DNA from: Fabrea salina
Taxonomy: Eukaryota; Ciliophora; Heterotrichea; Heterotrichida; Fabreidae
Direction: 5' to 3'
DNA: 64,000 nucleotides
Assembly (NCBI GenBank): GCA_022984795.1
Contig: JALIHJ010000027.1
Span: forward strand, 212,033-276,032
Positions 42,642 to 49,837 of this stretch are shown piece after piece. Both the position numbers and the translations under genes were made by a program. Numbering within the stretch: the stretch's first letter is position 1; every line of letters starts with the position of its first letter. A model generated the notes under the pieces. That model did no database searches and was not told the origin of the DNA. It saw only the letters and a list, made by a program, of their open reading frames with translations.

Positions 42642-45545
42642 ATGTACAGTGCGGACAAAGGCAGAACACTAGCTTTGGTCGAAGACTACAGAAAAGAAAC
42701 TGAAACTATCTTAAGTAGTGTACAAAGTAAAGAAGCCAACAAAGTCCAGAGCGCTAGCTCGACTTGGAACCCTGAAGAAAGCTTTTTGTCAGACCAGTCT
42801 TTAGAAACCGAAGAGATCCCAGAAGCCCAGTTTGAAACTGAAGATCAAGTCAACACCAAATTAATCAGAATCACCCGTCCTTTCCGTACAAAGTGGGATC
42901 TCCTAACTATGATCTTGGCTTTGTATAACTGCTTCACGATTCCTTTCTTCATTGCTTTCTACAGAGACAGCGGAGTTGAGTTTATAGTCATAAACACCCT
43001 GATTGACGTAGTTTTTTTAGCTGACGTAGTTTTGAACTTCTTCACCACTTACATCGACAGAAACGGAGACGAAGTGCTGGACCACAAAAAAATCACCAAG
43101 AGTTACTTAAGAGGCAACTTCTGGCTGGACTTAGTGGCTTCTATTCCTGTCGACAACTTTATTGTGCTGTTTTCACAGACAACGGAAGAAATAGAGATCA
43201 TTCAACTTTCTGACTTACTTAAACTCGTCAGGATCCTAAGACTGGGAAGAATCATTCGGTTCTCCAGGACTAGAGACGACGTCAAGGCCACTATGAAGTT
43301 GCTGCAGTTGACTCTGTACTTGTTTATGTGGGTCCACTGCTCTGCTTGTCTGTGGTTCGTTATTGTGCGTTCTGAAGAAGAGTGGATTCCCGTTCCTGAC
43401 TTTTTGACGGGTACGACTACCCTTTACCAAGAAGGCATTTGGAGGCAGTACTTCACTTGCTTTTACCACGCTGTTTGGCTGCTTGTAGGAGGCGAAGTGG
43501 GTCCCCGGAATGCTTTCCAGGCGTTTTTTGCAAGTATTATGTTCATTGCAGGTGCTTTGATTACTGCAGTGCTGTTTGGTGAAATGGCAGTGCTGATGTC
43601 TAACTTGAACCGAAGACAAACCCAGTTCCAAGAAATCCTGGACGGGGCTTTAACTACTATGCACAACATGAAACTTCCCCAAGAACTCACTAACAAAATA
43701 CTAGACTACATTACTTCTACTCAGTCTTCTTTGAGTGCCCAAGAAGAGTACGAAACCTTCCAAAAGTTCATTTCGCCTTCACTGCAGCAAGAAGTTTCTG
43801 CCTGCATTTACGACCCTATCATTTCGATGAACGAGGTACTTAAGTCCGAAAGCCGACTGACTAAAATGCTTGTGCACAAACTCAACAACAAGTTTGCAAA
43901 GCCAGAAGAAGAAATCATTATAGAGGGTTCTGAGGGGGACTCTCTGTACTTTTTGGTGAACGGAGAAGTCCAAGTGCAGGTAACTGACCGCTACAAAAAG
44001 AAGCATAACTGGGTTTACTTGTACCCAGGAGCGCAGTTCGGGGAAATTTCTTTGGTCTACAACACTCCGAGAACAGCAACTGTTATAGGGATTGGCTACA
44101 CCACTATAGCCGAACTCTCGCGAAAGGACTACGAAAGTCTGAAATCCACTTTCCACCACTTAGAAAAAAAACTCAGAGACTGCACTAAAGAGTACAACGA
44201 CCCCTGGAAAAAGTTCTTAATGGACTCACTAGAAAACGCCCACTACTTAGAAAGGCTACCAAGTGACGTTTTCAGTGAGTTGGTTTACTTCATGGAAGTG
44301 ATTAAGGTAGAAAAAGGAGGGTACTTGTTTAAACCTGGAGACATTTCTTCAACAATATACTTAGTGGCTGAAGGAGAACTTGAACTCTCAGTTACTATCA
44401 ACGAAAAGCACATCCACATGCTTAAAAAACAAGCAGGCTTCAGAAACATGGAAAGTCCTCCCAAAATACCTAAAAAGAACAGCGAACTCTCAGACTTCCA
44501 AAGCTTCAAGTTAGACGTTAGAGAACTTGAGGGACTCAAAAGCAAAGCTGAAGTAGTTCCTGTATTTAACGAACAAGGAGTTTCTGGAAGTGTTCGTCTG
44601 CAGGACGAAGTTCCTGCACAGACCTACTTAGTAGGGGACTACCCACAAGAACTTATTTTGGACTACTTAGAAGAGGGTTCTTTGCTTTACCCCAACTTTG
44701 CACTTACAAGGGACCCTCATCAACTCCAGTGCAAAGCTACTAAAACTACTACTATTTACGCCCTTAACTTAGAACAGTTAGAAGCCCTGTTTAAAGACCA
44801 CCCTAACTTCAAAAAAGCAGTTGACAAAGTCAAACTTGGACTCCAAAACAAAGAAACCCTGCGGCCTTTCGACTTGCTGGACTACAAAGTAGAGAACCAA
44901 ACCCAAGTGAACCCCAGGATGCTTTGGAAGTCAGCAATTCTCAGAACTATCATGAACAAAAGAGAAGAACGCAGAAAAGGCAGTTCCCAAATAGCCTCTA
45001 TCTTCCCTAAACTTCAAGCCATCATAGCTTGTGAAGAAGCTGGCAACTTAGAACTTGCTGAAAAAGTAATCAGAGGAGAAATTCCTCCCCATTACATCCA
45101 AGAAGACGGAACTCTAGACCCTGCAGCTATCAACCCTGAAATGAACTCTTCCCTGCCTAGAAGTCACCCCATCATGAAGACTTTCAGAGGCATCTTTGAC
45201 TCGATTACTCAGCCAGGAGGCAACATAGTTAAGCAGTACAACTCCCTTGAAAGAACTATTGTAGAACAAACCAAGCAAATAGACGAGTTCGAAACTCAGT
45301 TAACTCAACTTAAAAACAAACTACTTAAGATCTTAGAAGACTACGACAAAGGTGCAAGTCTGCCCCCAGTTAACCGAGGAGTGCCCCAGAACGTAGTTAA
45401 CTTAGACGTGGAAAGGGCAAACAAAGCAAGGGAAGAAAGGAAAAAAGCCAGAATGGAAGGACCTTCTTCTGTGGGATCCTCGCAGTCGGTTTCTAGGTCA
45501 GGAACTATGGACCTTTTCTCCTTTGTGGGTTCGAAAAACGAGTAA
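42642..45545 (+). CDS. Cyclic-nucleotide-gated-type cation channel with two cNMP-binding-like domains
   Basis: This is a 967-residue protein. Six transmembrane segments lie within about 85-330. S1 contains LLTMILALYNCFTIPFFIAFY. S4 carries regularly spaced arginines (LLKLVRILRLGRIIRFSR). The pore region reads FYHAVWLLVGGEVGPRN (filter Gly283-Gly-Glu285-Val-Gly-Pro288), lacking the GYG of K+ channels and resembling the Gly-Glu-Thr filter of animal CNG channels. S6 and C-linker follow (FGEMAVLMSNLNRRQTQFQEILDG). The first cNMP-binding domain (about 410-520) has FGEISLVYNTPRTATV, the phosphate-binding cassette. A second, degenerate and interrupted one (about 545-740) follows, then a coiled coil. 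It is probably a plasma-membrane or ciliary nonselective cation channel. Confidence 0.9.
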   Translation: MYSADKGRTLALVEDYRKETETILSSVQSKEANKVQSASSTWNPEESFLSDQSLETEEIPEAQFETEDQVNTKLIRITRPFRTKWDLLTMILALYNCFTIPFFIAFYRDSGVEFIVINTLIDVVFLADVVLNFFTTYIDRNGDEVLDHKKITKSYLRGNFWLDLVASIPVDNFIVLFSQTTEEIEIIQLSDLLKLVRILRLGRIIRFSRTRDDVKATMKLLQLTLYLFMWVHCSACLWFVIVRSEEEWIPVPDFLTGTTTLYQEGIWRQYFTCFYHAVWLLVGGEVGPRNAFQAFFASIMFIAGALITAVLFGEMAVLMSNLNRRQTQFQEILDGALTTMHNMKLPQELTNKILDYITSTQSSLSAQEEYETFQKFISPSLQQEVSACIYDPIISMNEVLKSESRLTKMLVHKLNNKFAKPEEEIIIEGSEGDSLYFLVNGEVQVQVTDRYKKKHNWVYLYPGAQFGEISLVYNTPRTATVIGIGYTTIAELSRKDYESLKSTFHHLEKKLRDCTKEYNDPWKKFLMDSLENAHYLERLPSDVFSELVYFMEVIKVEKGGYLFKPGDISSTIYLVAEGELELSVTINEKHIHMLKKQAGFRNMESPPKIPKKNSELSDFQSFKLDVRELEGLKSKAEVVPVFNEQGVSGSVRLQDEVPAQTYLVGDYPQELILDYLEEGSLLYPNFALTRDPHQLQCKATKTTTIYALNLEQLEALFKDHPNFKKAVDKVKLGLQNKETLRPFDLLDYKVENQTQVNPRMLWKSAILRTIMNKREERRKGSSQIASIFPKLQAIIACEEAGNLELAEKVIRGEIPPHYIQEDGTLDPAAINPEMNSSLPRSHPIMKTFRGIFDSITQPGGNIVKQYNSLERTIVEQTKQIDEFETQLTQLKNKLLKILEDYDKGASLPPVNRGVPQNVVNLDVERANKAREERKKARMEGPSSVGSSQSVSRSGTMDLFSFVGSKNE

Positions 45546-45557
45546 TCTAACTGATAA

Positions 45558-48263
45558 ATGGAAAAAACCGAAGTGTTTGAAGGAATTGAAGAGTTCGAAA
45601 AAAACTTAATCAGGCTAGGAATAGACCACGTGCCTGACGAAAGCACTAAAAAGAAAAAGAACCAAAACCTAAAAGCCGAAGCTGCAGCCACCATGGCCAC
45701 TATAAAAGAAAACAAAACTAAGAACTTGCAAGCACTCAAAGAAAAAGAAGCCAGACTCCGCAGACAAACAGTTGAACAACTCAAAACTAAAAAGCTAGAC
45801 TCCCAAAGAAACGCTTCTTCAGACATCTACCACAAACTCGCTAAGGTCTTTTACTCAGTAACTAGTTACGCGTTTGCAAGGGTTTTTAAGTACTTTAAAA
45901 AAGTCAAAGAAACTGACCAGTCTTTGATGGCCCTAGAAGACATTGCTGTTAAAGCCACCCAGCAATGGGCAGAACTAGAAACCAAACGCCAAGAAGAAAT
46001 CACTCAGCTCAGCCTACAAAAGAAAAAAGAAGTCAACTCAGTTTCTAAGTTCGAAGTTAAACACCAAAAAATCCAAGAAAGAAAAGCTAAGTTCACCAAG
46101 CATCAAGAACTCTGCAAAGAAGTGCTAGAAGTAATTTTGGACATCCAAGAAGAAACTGAAGAGTACCTTAAGCTCCAGAACAAAATCCCTGAAGAAACCT
46201 GGAATAACTGGATGGACATGTTCAGAAGGGGCTTTTCTCCTAATGCAGACGAAATAGAACTGCCAATAGAGCAACCAGAAGAAAACGAAAGCTTTGAGTC
46301 AGAAACGGTGAAAAGAACCAGTGACACCCAAGAACTACTTAATGAGTACTTAGAATCCAGAAACAAGTGGGAAGGCAGCATGCCCAACGACGACTACTTA
46401 GGAGATACACTAGAAATCCTCATAGACACAGCCTTTCCACCTGAGCCCCTTCCTAGTATGCCAGAAGGTCCTCACTACTTGCCTCTTAAAGTTCTGATCT
46501 TAGGACCCACTTTTTCTGGTAAAAAAACTCAGTTGAAAAAGGTCCAAGAAGTCTACGGACTGAAACTCTTTGAAATGAAGTCTATAGTTGAAGAAGCCCA
46601 AAAAATAGTTCAGAAAAAAAACGAACCAGAAGACAAGAAGAAAAAACCAACTGAAGAAGAACCTGAACTGTTTAAAGAAGCTGCCTTAGAAGAGGACTTT
46701 GAAACCCCTGAAGGCAAAGCAAAACTTTTCAGAGCAAAAATCAGAGGTGTGTTTGGAGACGAACCCAAACAAGAAGAAGAAGTTAAAAAGTCCAGCAAAA
46801 AGGAAGAAGTTAAGTGCCAAGGGTTCAGTTTAGTTGACTACCCCAAAACTTTAAGTGAAGCCAAAGCTTTAGAAAAGACCTTAAGTGCTTTTGTGCACCC
46901 AGAAGACCTAGAAGAGTCAAAGGCTTCTAAGAAAAAAAGAGAAGCACTGCCCCTAGCAAAACCTTCAGTTAAACAAAACCCAGAAGTCAAGCTCTTCAGA
47001 ACCTTTTGGGACTTAGTGGTTTGGCTAGACGTGCCTTTAGAAACAGTTCTTCAAAGGGCTTCTGAGCGCAGAATAGACAATTCAGGCAACATTTACAGCT
47101 TAAGTGTTAACCCTCCGCCTGAGAAGATTTTAGACAAGTGCAAAGTCATTGAAAACCCCACTTCTGAAGAACTTTCTGAAGAATTCAACCAAGCACTTGA
47201 ACACAAAGAACTACTTTATAGGTGGTTTAGTGAGTTTGGCATAAAAGACTTTGAAAAGTTGTTGTTTTTCGACGCCAACAAACCTGTAGAAGAGGTAAAA
47301 GAAGTCATTCTTAACAAACTAGAAAAAACCATTGAAGTTAAGAACGCTTGTAGCACTGAAGAAAGCTCTGAACCAGAAAAAGTGACTCAAGAACAAGCAC
47401 AGGAACTCTTTAGTTACTGGGAAAACATCAAAGAAAACTACTACAAAGAACTAAGTAAGTACTTAAGTTTACTAGACATTCAGTGGAACAGAATTTCAAA
47501 CTCACTCTTTGGCACTGCTGAAAACTTCAGAAAGTTCTTAGTGAGAGACGACCAAAAAAGCAACTACTTCAGTAACTTTGTAAGTGAGTATAACTCTTTT
47601 ATGGCCCACAGAAGCATTTTAACTAAGGAAGAAGAAAACCAAATTGAAAGCAGCATTGAAGAGTTACTAGACAACTTGTGGGACATTATTGACCAGAGAA
47701 AAGAAGAAAACATTCAGTACATAGAAAACCTTTCAGAAACCTACCCTATGTCCCAAGAAATCAAAGTAGTAGTTAAGTTCACCAGACAGTTTTTACTTGT
47801 TGAACTCTACAAGTACTCCCAAGTAGTTAACTTACTAGGCAGATTTGAACACTTAACTCAAGGCAAAGAGTTCCAAGAACTAGAAACTCCTGAATTAAAA
47901 ATCAACTGGAAAAAAGGCCTTGAAGAGTCAGGTACTTGCCCAGCACTAGAGCACCTAATACTTACTGCAAAGAGCAAAGTCAGTGGTACTTTCGAAACTA
48001 CCAACAAACTCCTAGAGTTCCGAATTAACCAACTAGAAAAATGGGCTAACTCCATTATTTCAGAGTTTAAACAAAAGTACAACTTGATTTTCAAGACAAT
48101 GGACAACTGGATAATCCAAGCCGTCGAGCACGAAAACGCACTAATAAACCAAGCCGCCTCTGACGTGAAAAAGGCACTTAAGTCCAGACAACTTCTAGAA
48201 AACTATTCTTTTCCCTCCAACGAACTCCTGAACACCCTTGAAAACCCTTTAAGTAATTTATAG
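45558..48263 (+). CDS. SPEF2: SPEF2/CPC1-like central-pair ciliary protein
   Basis: This 901-residue protein has an N-terminal coiled coil and helical region (to about 270). An adenylate-kinase-like P-loop domain follows with LILGPTFSGKKTQ (Gly316 onward), a long Lys/Glu insert, and WDLVVWLDVPLETVLQRASER. A helical C-terminal half then contains FLVRDDQKSNYFSNFVSEYN and LLDNLWDIIDQRKEEN, which match SPEF2's 'FLRRPDxKQEFV..WQ..FN' and 'LRDRLWDICDARKEEA' segments. SPEF2/CPC1 is part of the C1b projection of the axonemal central pair and controls beating. The N-terminal calponin-homology (CH) domain of full-length SPEF2 is absent; the gene begins 12 bp after the channel's stop, leaving no room for it. 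Confidence 0.85.
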   Translation: MEKTEVFEGIEEFEKNLIRLGIDHVPDESTKKKKNQNLKAEAAATMATIKENKTKNLQALKEKEARLRRQTVEQLKTKKLDSQRNASSDIYHKLAKVFYSVTSYAFARVFKYFKKVKETDQSLMALEDIAVKATQQWAELETKRQEEITQLSLQKKKEVNSVSKFEVKHQKIQERKAKFTKHQELCKEVLEVILDIQEETEEYLKLQNKIPEETWNNWMDMFRRGFSPNADEIELPIEQPEENESFESETVKRTSDTQELLNEYLESRNKWEGSMPNDDYLGDTLEILIDTAFPPEPLPSMPEGPHYLPLKVLILGPTFSGKKTQLKKVQEVYGLKLFEMKSIVEEAQKIVQKKNEPEDKKKKPTEEEPELFKEAALEEDFETPEGKAKLFRAKIRGVFGDEPKQEEEVKKSSKKEEVKCQGFSLVDYPKTLSEAKALEKTLSAFVHPEDLEESKASKKKREALPLAKPSVKQNPEVKLFRTFWDLVVWLDVPLETVLQRASERRIDNSGNIYSLSVNPPPEKILDKCKVIENPTSEELSEEFNQALEHKELLYRWFSEFGIKDFEKLLFFDANKPVEEVKEVILNKLEKTIEVKNACSTEESSEPEKVTQEQAQELFSYWENIKENYYKELSKYLSLLDIQWNRISNSLFGTAENFRKFLVRDDQKSNYFSNFVSEYNSFMAHRSILTKEEENQIESSIEELLDNLWDIIDQRKEENIQYIENLSETYPMSQEIKVVVKFTRQFLLVELYKYSQVVNLLGRFEHLTQGKEFQELETPELKINWKKGLEESGTCPALEHLILTAKSKVSGTFETTNKLLEFRINQLEKWANSIISEFKQKYNLIFKTMDNWIIQAVEHENALINQAASDVKKALKSRQLLENYSFPSNELLNTLENPLSNL

Positions 48264-49025
48264 TTATTCAGTTTGTGAATAGAACTTTCTAATTTCTTCT
48301 TCAGCAGCCAAGTAAGAAGTCCAAGGCATCACCATCACGCACTTGTGGGAAGCAGCGTCTTCTTCTGTGTTTACAGGAGCACTTGAACTGACTCCTGAAT
48401 GCACCATCCTTCCACTTTCGTTTTCAAACAAAAAGCTCTCTTCAGAGTGCCTCAAAAGTATTTCGTCTTCTACTCTAAAAAACAAGTGACCTTCTGCACC
48501 CACTCCTTTCCGCTTCTTCCTGCCAGTTGAACTGGGCATAGTAGACAGAGTTCTGCTTAAGCTAACGACGTAGTCATAGCCTCTGAAGTCAGGGTAGTTG
48601 GACTTCGTCCAGTTGTAGTCTTCTACTAACTGAGTGTGTAAGTGAGGAATTAGTTGTGGCGGAAGGTTAATGATGCGTTCGCATAGAAGTAAGCCGCATT
48701 TCTTCTCAGTCAGTTGAGGTATGTCTCCTTTGGACCTGAGGTAAGACTTAACACACTCGCAAGCTGGCGAGTCCAAGTCTACTAAGGAAATGAAGCCCAA
48801 AATTGAATCTTCAGGGCTTTCTCCGTTGTCTGCAATGAGGAAAGTGCCTATTTCTACTTGGTTAGAAATTTGTTCTGCAATCTGGTGTATAGGACAGTTG
48901 TGGTCAAACAGACTCCTAATGAAGGAACGCACACTCTGGTCAAACTCAGGTTTGGGGTCAAGGAAGTCAAAGTTCACATCGATTTGTTTTGTGGAATCTG
49001 AGTTAAAGTTAATCTCGCCTTCCAT
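48264..49025 (-). CDS. BCCIP: BCCIP/Bcp1 family protein
   Basis: This is a 253-residue protein. Early segment VNFDFLDPKPEFDQSVRSFIRSLF corresponds to the family's 'VdFe...p.D..gik.lL.qlf'. Then EQISNQVEIGTFLIAD follows, and KKCGLLLCERIINLPPQLIPHLHTQL is the 'GLLLSERliNmPpqi.p' signature. The C-terminal half has the 'K.vmvmPw..Y..A..ei' ending. Bcp1/BCCIP is a nuclear chaperone for ribosomal protein L23 and binds p21 and BRCA2 in animals. Its length is normal for the family. Its stop directly abuts that of SPEF2, and its ATG is 11 bp from the divergent small gene. Confidence 0.88.
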   Translation of the reverse strand: MEGEINFNSDSTKQIDVNFDFLDPKPEFDQSVRSFIRSLFDHNCPIHQIAEQISNQVEIGTFLIADNGESPEDSILGFISLVDLDSPACECVKSYLRSKGDIPQLTEKKCGLLLCERIINLPPQLIPHLHTQLVEDYNWTKSNYPDFRGYDYVVSLSRTLSTMPSSTGRKKRKGVGAEGHLFFRVEDEILLRHSEESFLFENESGRMVHSGVSSSAPVNTEEDAASHKCVMVMPWTSYLAAEEEIRKFYSQTE

Positions 49026-49036
49026 TTAATATTTTA
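49026..49036. promoter_or_regulatory. 11-bp divergent promoter
   Basis: TTAATATTTTA is all that lies between the BCCIP start codon (minus) and the ATG at 49037 (plus), so promoter elements for both must overlap coding sequence. Confidence 0.4.
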
Positions 49037-49279
49037 ATGCACACAAGTCATCCAAAAGAGCCCAAACAAGCAACTCAGCTGGTAAACACTCTGATTGTTT
49101 GGCTTGAGAAACACATAAGCCAGCACTCCAACCAACCACTAGAAGCTTTGCTTAAACAACTTAAAAAGGCCCTTTCTGTTCTTAAACAGGGAGGCAAACC
49201 CAACCTTTGTACAAAGGACTTGCCCGAAGATGTAGTTGTACAGGTGTTCAAAGAACTCAAAATAAGTTTTTTAGGATAG
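49037..49279 (+). CDS. Small orphan protein (80 residues)
   Basis: This is a helical, soluble 80-residue protein: TQLVNTLIVWLEKHISQH, LEALLKQLKKALSVLKQ, then EDVVVQVFKELKISFLG. No family is recognised. I judge it a real gene because it fits the local packing exactly, with an AT-rich leader, 11 bp from a divergent ATG, and a TAG stop 1 bp from a convergent stop. Two amphipathic helices suggest a small adaptor or complex subunit. Confidence 0.6.
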   Translation: MHTSHPKEPKQATQLVNTLIVWLEKHISQHSNQPLEALLKQLKKALSVLKQGGKPNLCTKDLPEDVVVQVFKELKISFLG

Positions 49280-49280
49280 T

Positions 49281-49832
49281 TTAAATAGCTTGCCTTTTGT
49301 TAGCTCTGACAGCATTTACTAACCAATCAAAGCCTTCGTACAGTCCTTCTCCAGTCACAGCACAGCAAGCCCTTACGTTCCACACTCGGTTCTTTATATA
49401 GTACAGCCCTAACTTTTCAGTGACTTCGCTAGGAGCCATGGGTGAGGGCAAGTCCTGTTTGTTAGCAAGCACCAGCACTGGAACTCCTATAAGTTCCTGA
49501 AGTACTTCTTGCAACTCTTCTTTAGCAGTTTCTATTCTGAGTCTGTCTTCTGAGTCCACTACAAATATTAACCCCTTTGTGTCCTTGTAAAACTCTTTTT
49601 TTATGTGTCTGAGTTTTTCACTCCAGCCTAAGTCCCAAACAGTGAATTCTAGATTCTTGTACTTGAGTTTTTCCACATTAAACCCAATAGTTGGGATAGT
49701 GTTTATCACCTGGCCCAAAGCCATTCCGTACAAAATAGTTGTTTTGCCCACAGCGTCAAGTCCAAGCATCAGTATTTTAGTTTCTTCTTTGTCTATTAGT
49801 TTCTTCCACACTTTAGATACCAAAGACCCCAT
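49281..49832 (-). CDS. Arf-like small GTPase lacking the catalytic Gln
   Basis: This is a 183-residue protein of the Arf/Arl type. The N-terminus [10 protein letters not shown] fits N-myristoylation (Gly2, Ser6) and the amphipathic helix. P-loop is GLDAVGKTT, switch [11 protein letters not shown]4 NKQDL, and the Arf-type C-terminus is present. Switch II reads [10 protein letters not shown] where Arfs have WDxGGQ. By Arf1 numbering (Trp66-Asp67-x-Gly69) this changes Gly70 to Trp and Gln71 to Ser, losing the residue that positions the hydrolytic water. It may be slow at hydrolysis or not cycle conventionally (inference). It presumably acts at a membrane. Confidence 0.93.
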   Translation of the reverse strand: MGSLVSKVWKKLIDKEETKILMLGLDAVGKTTILYGMALGQVINTIPTIGFNVEKLKYKNLEFTVWDLGWSEKLRHIKKEFYKDTKGLIFVVDSEDRLRIETAKEELQEVLQELIGVPVLVLANKQDLPSPMAPSEVTEKLGLYYIKNRVWNVRACCAVTGEGLYEGFDWLVNAVRANKRQAI

Positions 49833-49837
49833 TTATA

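Noticed and set aside
45341-45826. Open frame of 161 codons antisense to the channel C-terminus and SPEF2 start
   Set aside because: It crosses two well-supported plus-strand genes and reads as Ser/Leu/Phe-rich mirror of coiled-coil codons.
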